Part shown: piece after piece, positions 35,226 to 46,499 of the stretch
Layout: every line of letters begins with the position of its first letter
Position numbering within the stretch: position 1 is the first letter of the stretch
From: Homalodisca vitripennis
Taxonomy: Eukaryota; Arthropoda; Insecta; Hemiptera; Cicadellidae
Direction of reading: 5' to 3'
Assembly: GCF_021130785.1 (NCBI RefSeq)
Contig: NC_060215.1
Span: 71,927,501 to 71,991,500 of the forward strand
DNA: 64,000 bases
Notes under the pieces: generated by a model
What the model was told of the DNA's origin: nothing
Database searches by the model: none
Seen by the model: only the letters and a program-made list of their open reading frames with translations
Made by a program: the position numbers and the translations under genes

Positions 35226-36588
35226 ATTAATGAGAACCATGAGAGTTCACCAGTACTAACCGTTACAAAAATATTGACCTCTCTCGCCGATATGTTGCCC
35301 AATCAATAAAATCCTACGATAACGTTAGGTATTGATTTTCTTTCGGCATTTACAGGAATTCTGTTCCGTTTCTTAAAGATATTCGGTAATCAAACACGTT
35401 GTGCTTAATAAAACAGAAATTAATGACAGATATATCGTAAAAAGTCTTGTACATTGTAAGTTATATATGAGTTTATACTTCAATTTTTTAAATTTATTTA
35501 AAGTTTTACTATATTATTTTTTGACTGTCTACTGTTTAATTATAAAATTCAATGAAAAGAAATACCCCATTCTACAGCTGTCCATTTTCCATCTTCATAA
35601 TCCTTAGTTGGAGTGTCGTAGGCTGTAGAATAACGATAACAGCACATTATATAATAACATTGGGTTTTACTAGCTAAATTTCAGTAAGCTATAACGTTCT
35701 CAGAACATTTACTATAAAATACTTATTACCTGGTAATAAAGTGTTTTATACACTCTTGTCCTTTGCAAATAGTAACGTAAAACACGTACAAGTGTTTAGA
35801 GTTTAAGACAAAAACAACAACATGCCACAAATAATAGTGACCACTTTAATGTATTGTGTTCGAAAGCCATTATGTTAAGCTGAGCATATTGTAAGACAAT
35901 TTTGCTAACAATGCTTTCCTTTATATAACGACAGTTCTGAAAATTGTGCATTTGACCTTTCTTCGTCGTGTCATCCAGAACAGATTTGATAGATACTGAA
36001 TAGTTAAAGACATTTTTTTTTTCACTTTAAATATGGATTAAAGATCGTTCTTGTACAAGCCACCATTGTATTTCGCTGAATTTATTGGCATTACTCCACT
36101 AGTTTCTAATTATTTAGTTTTGTAGAAGGAGTCATTTGGTGATTTTAGAAAACAAGTACTCGTACTTATTTTTTACAGCCTAGACAGCTATTACGATCTA
36201 CCACATAATGTGTGAACGCAGTTCTACAGAAAGATTATATTTCGGTAGGGACTCAAAAGACAACTGGCGGCACCGACTCGTAATCTCCGAGGGGAAAGTT
36301 GTAAGTAGATGCGCCCAGATTTAGCCTGGGGTGATCCCGGGGTAGCAGTCATCAAGTCAAATGTGCTCCGCACAAGCTTTACATTTGACTCGGAGATCAA
36401 GAAAGGCGCACTTCTAAAAATGGAAGTAAGTTTGACAATGGCACGGGCATCATCTTAATTCTGGAACCATTGTTGGTATTGAATAATCATCCAAGTATCC
36501 TTTCTGGCTTAGGTGGGGATAGTGAAACTGAAGTGATTCACGTTCTAACAAAGTACCAGTTGATTTGTTTGTGCCGTTATAATATTTC

Positions 36589-36592
<4 letters not shown>
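35226..36592. other. Intergenic DNA
   Basis: No gene recognised. The 36240-36420 portion is G+C-richer and carries an inverted repeat, listed separately. Confidence 0.45.
36283..36397. repeat. Overlapping inverted repeats
   Basis: GTCAAATGT (36356-36364) pairs with ACATTTGAC (36381-36389). ATCTCCGAG (36283-36291) pairs with CTCGGAGAT (36389-36397). The two right arms abut while the left arms are about 64 bases apart, so the two stems share one right side. CCTGGGGTGATCCCGGGG lies between the left arms. No element class assigned. Confidence 0.45.

Positions 36593-36656
<64 letters not shown>
36593..36656. repeat. (AT)n microsatellite
   Basis: About 32 uninterrupted AT units. Frames reading Tyr-Ile repeats on both strands are artefacts of it. 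Confidence 0.97.
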
Positions 36657-36660
<4 letters not shown>

Positions 36661-38603
36661 TTGTAACCACGCAAATTACGACTTATATGTTAGCGACTTC
36701 AACAGCCATCACAGCCAGTGGAGATACGCATATTAACATGTAAATGGCGTAGTTAATATGTGTGACCCCATCAATGACATTCTTTGCGTTTCGTGAGAAG
36801 GAAGGCAGCACATTCTTATTGGCCCTGTTGCAACTTGGCTATTTACTGGGCTTATGCTGTTGTTTCTGGGTATTTTCCCACGCTATCTTCATAGACATGT
36901 GCTCCAAGTTGTGGAAATTTAAATACCCCTTATAAGGTATTTTCCACGATATACCGTGAATCACGTAAAGCAAATTAGAGAGCCTTAGACTACATCAACA
37001 GCAGTCATAAGACTTGTAAATTTCGAGAATATGTTTCATGGATATTTCGGTATCTTCTATATATTTGTCTGTCTGATATTTTCAGAAGAATGGTTTTTAT
37101 ATCCAAATCACCACACCAGTTACCTTATAACATGATATCCTACAGCTTAAATAAACTAAGAAATTTTAGTAGCCCTTTTTGGAAGTCTCCAGTAGGCCGT
37201 TTTTTTAGAAGAGACTACTTTTACTGCGCTAACGGGAAAAGCTATATGGTATCTTTTCAAATTGCATCAAGTATTTAGGCTTAAAACTTGATTGTACTCT
37301 TGTGACTTCTTGATATTCTTGGCCATAGTTTCTGGCCTTCTTTTTACCGCCTGTAGGCTCTACGTTAAATGGCTGTTTATGATTAGTTTGAGATATAAGA
37401 TAAGGAATAAGTAATAGAGAATGAGTACTTCTACATAGCTTTATGGTAGACTCTCCCAGAGTCCTGAAATAAGGTACAAAAGGTTTATCTATTGCGTAGA
37501 TACTACTATTGCGGTACAACACACATGTTGACATGGCGAAGAAACTATTCTCACATCCGACCTTCCAACCTTGTTATAGTTATGTAGTTATGTTTCACCC
37601 AGGAAGATAAAACGTAACTTTTCCGAAACAGAATTAACTTTTTTCCATCTCAATAGTCATCTCAATGGATCAAACAAAATTAACATCCACCGTACTTGTT
37701 AGACCAATCTCTTACTCTGAAGACACATCTAAAACAAATGCAGGAAGAAACATCTAGAGTTAATATATAACCAACATTCTCAATTTCAAAGTATATAATC
37801 CAGTTAAATCTGTAAGGTAATTCCCTTGATCTAAATCTTAGTTCAGCGTTTCAGCTATATACTAGAATAGTTTATATTTAGTAAAACAATGTAAAACAAT
37901 TTTTTGGCAATGATTGGATTCGTTTGACAGTAACACAATACATTCATTGCTGATACATCAATATAATCTAATGGATGATCCTCTTCAGAAGAAAATGGTC
38001 TGTGACTAACCTTTCCGTACTTGTTTTGATCAATGGATTATATCAAAAGTGAAGAGAGCACATCCTGAAAATCAGTTGATCAGTCAGTGAAACGACGCGA
38101 CGCGCCCGTTCAAATCTTGAATGAGCAACCTTTGCGATCCTTTATAGTGTTGTACCTCGTAACATGAGATGTTATTTTTCTTACTTCACTTGAATCAAGT
38201 ATACTAAAATTATAGCCTTAGATATTGTTAAACGTATTACACTAACCAGTCTAATATTAAGCTTATGAAAGAAACAAGTTAACTTATCTAAAATAAATGC
38301 AAACTGATTCGTAAATCTTAAAATCAAAATACAAGTTTTCACAAATAAAAGTTAATTGAATATTCAATCTCACAAAACCATCTTTAATAGAGTTATCGAA
38401 ATAAAATTAGTTTACAAGCAAGACAATTAAGCCCAATTTTACTGTGGGTCTAATTAAGAAAATGTAAACCCATACATTCTCTTCCTCCAGATCTATATAT
38501 CGTAAACATAATAATAAATAAAGTATTTTCAATAAACTTTAAACGTAAGCCAGGAGACGATAGTCAAAATTACACATTAAATGCAATAAGGTGTACAACG
38601 AAT
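36657..38603. other. Intergenic DNA
   Basis: No gene recognised. The 101-codon minus frame at 37229-37534 and the 62-codon plus frame at 37090-37278 have no domain I can name. A B-box-like GTTCAAATC near 38109 may be another SINE relic, but it lacks a clear A box. Confidence 0.4.
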
Positions 38604-38701
38604 AAGACAGTTTGTATTTTTTTGTTTTAGTTTTTTAAATGAAAATTATTTTACGATTACAATTCAAATTTTCATTTAAAATACACAAATGGACTGTCTT
38701 A
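38604..38701. mobile_element. Palindromic TA-flanked MITE
   Basis: The ends AGACAGT (from 38605) and ACTGTCT (to 38699) are exact inverted repeats, each flanked by TA (38603-38604 and 38700-38701), as left by Tc1/mariner-type transposition. Inside, TTTTAAATGAAAATT (38633-38647) pairs perfectly with AATTTTCATTTAAAA (38667-38681). The arms between are partly matched (TTTGTATTTT with AAATACACAAAT), so nearly the whole 95 bases fold into one hairpin. It has no coding capacity; a transposase would have to come from elsewhere. Confidence 0.75.
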
Positions 38702-38810
38702 AATTACAAATGAGCGTGTTTAAAAATTATAATTTTGTGATCTCAATTTCTAGTTACATTAAAAAGTTAATTTGTTTAATCCAAAAGCTAACAAAACGTG
38801 AGTGAATCCA

Positions 38811-38925
38811 ATCGACACGGTGAACGTGTTGAGAGAGCGTACTGTTGTTGCGAATGGTCTATTACGATTCCTCAGGGGTCCATCTTGGGAACATTATTGT
38901 TTATACGCACATAACGTAACGGCAC
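38811..38925 (+). mobile_element. Fragment of LINE reverse transcriptase
   Basis: One frame reads ERTVVANGLL and the overlapping frame ITIPQGSILGTLLFI (38861-38905). This is the conserved PQGSxLGxLLF box of non-LTR reverse transcriptase, preceded by the usual R-V-x-NG segment. A one-base frameshift separates the two. Only about 100 bases are recognisable. It is a different fragment from the LINE at 15-17.5 kb. Confidence 0.8.
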
Positions 38926-39830
38926 AGAGTCGTCTGGGGATTACAAGGGATTTGTTTGAGCGCAGACGATGGAAATATAATAACTAGTAGCATAATTCGC
39001 CATCGTTATTTCTTACTTTCATAACTGCATTATGTCATGTAAACAGCAATAAGTAGAAATTAAATAAAAATGATTTGTGTTTCTGGATTAAGTGTAAGAT
39101 TTCAAAAGAGGTAAGTTAGAAGTATATTATCTCTTTTGAGTCTATTCAAAATTAAATTAATTTGCGATGCTCTGTCTCTATATATATTTCACGTAACAGA
39201 GTTTTCAGTTGGTTAGAAATCTTAATAGAATATATTTAATTAAAACACAACATATGTGTGTGAAACATGGCTGTATTTAAGAGGCGGAGGTACGAGTAGG
39301 ATGGGGGCGGTAATGTACATTAAATCCTAGTACCAAATGTGACATTAAATTCAATGTCAACAAGTCATTTTGACGTGTTCATTTTGTATCCTTGCTGGAA
39401 ATATTGAGAAATATGGATTTTCGTGTAAGGGTATCATCACTGTGGATACCATTCACCTTCCCTCTTAAGTAACAATATTTTATGATACAAACCGAACTTC
39501 CGCAAGCGCAAATGTGTTTCCGTCAGTAGAGTCTTCGTTACTCCTTTATATGACCGTAAGAGGTGTAAAAATCGTTTGCTTCTTGCTATTACTCTTTGGT
39601 GACTCCTCTCTCAATTTTAATCCTAGCAGGATTTTAAGGAGGTTTAATAAAACTGATATTGTCATAAGGAAACTTAAAAACAATTTTACAGTGTATTCGT
39701 CATCACTTTTGTTATCCTGGAGGAATGAATGAAGTAGGTCCACACGTTTAAGATAGTTTGATTTTATACAGATGTAAGCAAACTAATTTATATTGAAATA
39801 AATAGTGCATGCACAAAAAGTACACTCTCC
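38926..39830. other. Intergenic DNA
   Basis: No gene recognised. Frames on both strands at 39514-39743 have no recognisable domain. Confidence 0.45.
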
Positions 39831-39888
39831 ATCAGAACTAGAACTGGAATGCTTAATTTGAGCGTCTAGCTAACCATTACACCATAGA
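39831..39888 (-). mobile_element. tRNA-derived SINE relic
   Basis: On the minus strand TGGTGTAATGGTTAGCTAGACGC (complement of 39862-39884) is a strong A box of the Asp/Glu/Val type. A decayed B-box-like CCAGTTCTAGTTCTG follows about 25 bases on. There is no foldable tRNA. Confidence 0.5.
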
Positions 39889-40317
39889 TTTTTTGTAACT
39901 GTCAAAGAGGTTGTCCGTAGCAGTCTTATCTTTTTAAACAGCAAGGTGGTCAACTTTATTTCCCAAATGCACCAATTCATGAATAAAACACGATTTTTTC
40001 AAACCCAAATTCTATACTTACAGATAAAAAAATAAGAAAATACTTAGTCAGAGAAATCAAAGTGTTTCGATGAAAATCATGTAAACGTATTTTTATTTCT
40101 GTAATTCTAAAGATTTTTTCAGAAGTAAGCATGGGATACAAGTGTAAAAGAAACTTAGTTTTAGTCATGAACTGGTGCATTATTTGAGAAATGAAAGATT
40201 ATGAACAGTCAATATTCCAGTTGGTTTGTTTTATTCATCATAACATATAAATAAGGACATTCCTTCAAGTAAGTTACTAACGATTCCCTTCCACTGCCGT
40301 TCTGGGCCCAAGGCAGC

Positions 40318-40545
40318 TTGGCACGTCACAACTGTCGAGGGGACGTTACTCCAGTGTACTGGCTAACACAACTGATTTCAATATCTCATTTTGTATGCAG
40401 TACTAGATGTCGTAGTGATGTAGACCACTAGTCGTAAACTAGGAACTCGAGAGACTCGTGATAGAATCGTGTTATTTAACCACTGCACTCCTTCCCCAAG
40501 AAAGGTTGGCACGTCACAACTGTCGAGGGGATTTTACTCCAGTGT
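40318..40545. repeat. Pair of 40-bp direct repeats flanking a SINE-like relic
   Basis: TTGGCACGTCACAACTGTCG and the 20 bases after it occur at 40318-40358 and again at 40506-40545, differing at only a few positions (offset 188). Between them, on the minus strand, GTGCAGTGGTTAAATAACACG (A-box-like, complement of about 40475-40495) and CGAGTTCCTAGTTT (B-box-like, near 40440) suggest a tRNA-derived SINE. The repeats are too long for an ordinary target-site duplication. Confidence 0.5.
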
Positions 40546-40559
40546 CGGCGGGTGGAAGA

Positions 40560-41447
40560 ATTAAGAATTAAGCTTTCAATACATAGTTTATCTGATAATC
40601 TAATGCTATATTAATGCTAATTCATACCAGTTTAATGTAGATAGTGTCAAAACTACACAGTACACCACACTCATTTTACCTGCAATTTATCTAACACAAA
40701 TAATTGTTTTTTTACTATTTCCACACAAACTGATTATTTCCAAAATTAAATCAATAATATCACCAACGTAAGAAACATAATCAAATAAAATATTAAACAC
40801 TAAACATCTATTGTGGTGGACGCTGTCCTACCCTTACTCTGCCATGAATTTCGATCAGTAATTAGCTTTATGGTGTGAGGGACATGAGTGGGGGGCGGCG
40901 CTTACTGACAAGGGGGATCAAGTTATAGGCGCGGCAAAGTAGCGTGATCCTATTCCTTGATGATTCCTATAATGCTCATGTCACATTTCGTAGTATTCAT
41001 TCGTATGTATTCTTTATCGTAGCAGTTATCTTTATACATTTTATTAATAATCGTATATGGCAGACAATTAATTTGTTTAATTCTAAGGAAGTTTTATTTT
41101 CTTATTAATTTCTGTCTTGTTTTGTAAGTTGTGTTAGTCTCCAAACAGTGCTTATTTAAATATCATAAGCTCTATATAGGCAATACCTGGTATATCTCTT
41201 CTAAATTTTTAATAATTATGTTACATGTAATTTAAGCAGTAACTATTTTACCCAGAGGGTTCACTTCTGGCTGGTTTATACCTTCCTGTTGAACCCACAC
41301 TGAATATAGCAAAAACCGATGTGTCACTTAAATCTGGGCAACCATATGGATGTCCAGGAGCGGCACATCACTAATGACAAATATCCAGATTCTACGCAAG
41401 AGTAATTAGATAGGTCTATTCTACTGTGGGATCATAGCGAAAACAAG
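40560..41447. other. Intergenic DNA
   Basis: A short G-rich patch near 40885-40940 (GTGGGGGGCGGCGC) stands out. No gene recognised. Confidence 0.4.
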
Positions 41448-41714
41448 TCAAATAACGATAAATATAAATATAGATATAAATGAGTTGATGACTGTTGGAG
41501 TTGGTATGTTCGTTCCCTTAGAGTCAAAGGTTCTTGACAGCCTTGACATAAAGTTGTGCCACTCCCTGCCTGCTTTGACTGGAGAGGCTGGTTCAGAGCT
41601 GGCTTTCCCTTCTTCCGAGGGGACATGACTTGAGATTATTGTCCTAAATTTTCCCTTTACCCTTCCAGAATATTCTTTCACTTCGGAAGCAGCGCAAAGG
41701 TCCTTATGGGACAA
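41448..41714 (-). other. Unrecognised open frame of 88 codons
   Basis: The frame begins MSHKDLCAASEVKEYSGRVK and becomes hydrophobic where it runs into a TATAAA-type repeat (41455-41482). The first 60 residues are of normal composition and are encoded by G+C-richer DNA than the flanks, so a fragment of a mobile element is plausible. No domain was recognised and there is no splice or promoter support. Confidence 0.2.
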
Positions 41715-43243
41715 GGTACAATTTTCTAAGCTTCTTGTCCTAAGAGAAAAAAACTATTGCTAGTTTAGAATTAATATTCTGTTTATTCAAGGAGGTATAA
41801 TGCAAAATTTATCAAACTAAACAATAAATCTCGTTAAAAATGGAATATTTTTAAAAGAACGTCTTTGTTTCAGTGCGGAAAATATCCAAAACTAGTTTAC
41901 TCCGCATGTGTTGGTCATCATAACCAATTTGTTTTATGATTAGTTACACTCGTAAGGGTTTATGCTATTATTGTATAAAAAAACAGTTTCCTACTTCCTA
42001 TCCAAAGTTAGACTAACATATTGAAATTGAAATAAGTTATTTCAATAACTAACATACGAATGCGATGTATCAAGACATTCAACAGATTCTTAGTATGTGC
42101 TCTTTTAGCATATGGTTCATAACTGTATAAGTCATTTAAATGAGTTGTAAATACTCTATGCTCTTTTACTGTATGTATACAGTACATTTGTGTAAAAATT
42201 AGCTTTTTTATACACAACTATCCTAACGAAAATTATAGTTTTATAATTTGGAAAGCTTCTTTTATTATACCTTCAAAGCACGATTAAAGAACCCAAGTTT
42301 AACCAATTATATTATAATATACATGAGTAAAGAATAACATTAATAGACTTGCTTGATCCTTGTTATTACAATATCAATGTTTATAAGTCGTCATTTAATC
42401 GGAGATGAAAATATTTTATAGTAATACATTTTCTCAATACAGTATTTTAGCACTTCATACACTTTGATTTATAGTGCAAACCAACTCGAAAATGTACAGG
42501 TAAGGCAAGCGCAGTGATACAAATCTCCCAAAATATATTCGTTAACAACCCTCCAAATTTTAGTTTTATTATGTTTATCTTGAAATCTAAAATCTTTCTT
42601 TCTCTACCTTACTGAGACACTGCTTCCACACTGAGATTTTAATAAGTTAAGTAAAGTTATGTAAGGCCAATGAAGGCGGCTCCTATGATTTCAACAAACT
42701 AACATTATGATATGTTATAAGGGCATAGATACGAAATAAATTGTTGTTCTACCACTTAAAGCTGTGACGTAATTGCAGATTTAATCAATCAAATGGTCAA
42801 AAATTTTGTTGGCTCCATTTAATTTATAATATAGTCAATTATCATTACAATGTGACTGAACGCTCTATTCTTTTGTGCAAAACATAACTTTTGAGTTTTA
42901 GTTAAATTTAGATTCAGAACTAAAATTGCTATTTTTTGTTTCATTTTATAAACAATGCTAATATCAAGTTCTCGTCGACTATCATGTGTGAATGAAGCCG
43001 GTACAAACAAACATATCATATGCTAAGTATGTATAATCATACGCGTAAATGAAGAAAACTTTGACAGGATCATTATAAAATTAGCATATTTTAAAGTACT
43101 CTGTATTTCCATATATAATGATTCTATCTTCTAGTGGTTTTGGTTTTATTTTTAGGCTTGAAATTTTTAACACTAGCTACAACAAGTTTACTAATATAGG
43201 TTACAGTATCTATGTGTGATGGATACACACAAAAATACAACAT
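41715..43243. other. Intergenic A+T-rich DNA
   Basis: No gene recognised; 60-70 codon minus frames at 42008 and 42819 have no domain. Confidence 0.45.
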
Positions 43244-43542
43244 TAGGCACTGCAGTGCTCTGTAATCGATTTGTAAAATTTGTATACTATAGTGGCAAAG
43301 ACCACTACAACAACTACATACAACTTTGCATGATGTAATTATAACAGTGTTTTATATCACTTTGGGTACTTAAGGCTACATTTTCAATTTGTGGTAGATA
43401 TACCAACAATAGGCAGTGCTCTATAATAGATATGTAAAATACGTATACTATAGTCATCAAGGCTATTACATACCTGTACAGCTTTGTACGATTTAATTAT
43501 AACAGTGTTTTATATCACTTTGGGTACCAAAGGCTACAATAG
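43244..43542. repeat. Diverged tandem duplication, offset 158 bp
   Basis: AGGCA(C)TGCAGTGCTCT, GTATACTATAGT, GTAATTATAACAGTG and TATATCACTTTGGGTAC recur in the same order in two copies (about 43244-43382 and 43411-43542). The right halves are nearly identical while the left halves have diverged. No coding capacity. A nested pair of MITEs is possible. Confidence 0.75.
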
Positions 43543-43849
43543 AAATGTATGGTGTGAATTCCAACGCTATTTTATGAGTAATGAATACTTTTGGACGAAC
43601 TTGTTTTATAGAGCATAATAACCATTATAGAGGTAAACATTTGTAAAATATATTAATCAAAGGTGAAAATAAATACACAACCAGTACTGTTTAAATGTTT
43701 TTACTAACAACTGTATTTTACAGATCGGGCAGGCTTCAGTCAGCAAATGATATTTACAAAATACGTCGTAGTATCTCTTACAAACATCTAAAAATACAAA
43801 TACGTGGTAACAAACTATCCCTAACAGCTAGGACCCGTTACACAAGTTA

Positions 43850-43910
43850 CGGGTACGTTGCCCATTTTTGGAATCACTAGTACGGTAAGCACTCTACCAT
43901 CTCACTCTTG
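43850..43910 (-). mobile_element. Possible tRNA-derived SINE relic
   Basis: On the minus strand GAGATGGTAGAGTGCTTACC (complement of about 43884-43903) resembles an A box of the Ala/Lys/Ile type. The downstream B box is poor. The 61-codon frame overlapping it at 43695-43880 has no domain. Confidence 0.3.
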
Positions 43911-46440
43911 ACTTTATTGGTATATATTTTGAGGTATACTACTAGTCATCGATAGGTATTAAAACATGGCGTCCGTTCATCTCAAAACAAGCGTTTCAAT
44001 CACCGTTGAATGAAATATTCTGAATATGTAACAGTTAAATTTCAAAGACATTAGCGGCTATTAATGATATAGTTACGTGTATTGTGGTAATCTAGTTTTA
44101 ATTATGCTAATTAACTATAATAATTACTTAGTCGACCAACTGTGGAAAATATAACAGAAGCTTATTTTTTTGGTTATAATAAGTTAAAGATTAATCTATT
44201 GGTAATGTTTATGTAACACACGTTACAGAAGTCTACAGATGCGTATGGAGACTCTCGACCCGGTTCTTGCTAACAATGGTAGAGTGCAGCTCAAAGGAAC
44301 TTCCTGCAACTATACGTGTCTAATGCCACGGTACTTTGGAACATCTCTGCATGTATTTATACAAGTACTTAGGGTTGTTAACGCTAAAGTATGTTCTTAG
44401 GACACCAATTGTTAGAAAGTTATAATTAAAAATATCAAAATTAAAGAATCCTGCTCCGCCTTGCTACAAGCATACAAAATTTTCATTAAAATTATAAAAT
44501 ACATCTTTTAGGTATATACTTTGAAAAGCACAATAATATAGCTCACTTCTATTAATTTTCTATGTCACAATACTGACTTTAACCAGTTGATGGACTGTAT
44601 AACTTCATCTATACAACTGCAAATCTTCAGTAATTAAAATGATAAAAGATGCCCCGTTTCGTAAAATGTCTTGTAATTTTTAAAGGTGTGCAATTGCAAA
44701 TTGTTCTCATTGCCCTTTGAGATACTTGTTTTGAACAGACAAATTGGAAAAGTAGAAAACTTTTTTTAATCTACGAGACGGATTAGGCATTTGAAAGAGT
44801 ATTGAGGCGCATCTTATGAGCAGCCTAAACACTGTTAAAGTTTAAAGAATATTTTTTTAAAGATTTATAATAGAGATGACTGGATGGAATGACATATTTT
44901 TATTTATAACAAATTGGATTTCCTCAAAAAAGTTGGTTATAAGACATGCCATTTTGTAAAATGATACTTAGTTAAAAAAAAATAATTTCCCTGCGTGATA
45001 CGTCAAAACATTGCAAAACATGTCACCGCCTGGAGCAGTGAAACTATTGTACAAAATTCACATGTTAACCTGCCCTTAACTCCTCCTGGAATAATAAAAA
45101 TGTTTTTGACATTTTCCATTTACAGAAAAGTCTTTAAAATACAATATAATATTGTATTTTAGATCAACATCTGTATAGTTAGATTTTTCAGATGTTTAGA
45201 TAATTAAGTTTAGATAATATATTTTGGAATATTCAATCTTAAAGTTTATTTAGTCTTTCAAATAATTAGTTGCTAATAATGAACGTATTTCTCTGCTAAA
45301 ATCTTGTATAAAATGTGTAAAAATCATTGAATACGGACTACCTACCGGCAATGTAAAGCTTATACGTATATGGTAATTATAAATTATGGACTCATGTTAC
45401 ATACGTAACATTGTAATTAATTGTAAGATTAACAATCTTCAATATTTATATATTTATAATATTGCACTTCTTCATCTCGATCAGGAGGAAAAAAATTATG
45501 ACATTAAAGCACTGAATTGTGTAAATGATGTAATTTATGATGTAGAAATAAACATTTACTTCACTTATTCTAAACATTGATTCGTTCGATTCCTTCTCCA
45601 GTTACAAAACATCATGGGCGAAGCCTATTTCAGTAAAGAATCCTATATAAGGATAAATAGGATGACATACTATGTGGTAGGCTTACTACAATTACAGCCT
45701 TATCTATTTATAAACAAATTGAACCCTTACAGTACAAATATTACAATATCACCAGTGGCAAAGTTACGCCTTTCTCAGATTATTACATTACAACTTATAG
45801 AGCAAATAGTTGCCCAGAAATCTGGAATCGTAAATTTCACACAATTTAACGTTTTCAAAGAAATATTTAAAAATCTAAAAGCTTATTTAGGCGTTTTCAG
45901 GTAAATATAATGTTTAATTTTCTTTAGTCCCACCAGCCACACCAAATGTAGTCATCGTTCAGAACCTAAATTTTAAACCCAATTATATTTTTAATGCATA
46001 TTTTTGTTATCGTACAGAAACAGAACACATTGTTATTTGCTGAAACATATTGTTATTTCATAACATTAAACAAAATCACGTGTCGAATAATACTTTGTCA
46101 AGTGAACTATCATAGTAGATGTCTTTTACTTCCGTGTTCCATGAAGGGTAAAGCTCAAAACACACAAACTATGGAATACGATATTTACATTGCTAAAATT
46201 TATATTTACATGATTGAGCTTAAATTAACGTTTATAGCTATTAAATGTGTAAAACATAACATTAAGATAATTGTAATATATACAAGACAAATACGTACAT
46301 AATCGGTAAAAATACATTTTTATGAACTACTATACTTTATACACATAAATCGTTTCTGTCAGTCATCTGGTTTACGTTACTTTAAGTGACACAAACCATC
46401 ATCAATTTCTTTAGAGTAATTAAAAAACAGGACTACGTTT
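43911..46440. other. Intergenic A+T-rich DNA
   Basis: No gene recognised. Plus-strand frames at 45386-45580, 45614-45904 and 45994-46302 (64-102 codons) follow one another, but they share no domain, splice logic or known family; they are probably chance frames. Confidence 0.4.
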
Positions 46441-46446
46441 TATATA

Positions 46447-46492
<46 letters not shown>
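46441..46492. repeat. (AT)n microsatellite
   Basis: About 26 alternating TA units with one TTT interruption near the left end. Confidence 0.95.

Positions 46493-46499
<7 letters not shown>

Noticed and set aside
36450..36736. Tyr-Ile repeat proteins on both strands
   Set aside because: They are read through the (AT)n tract.
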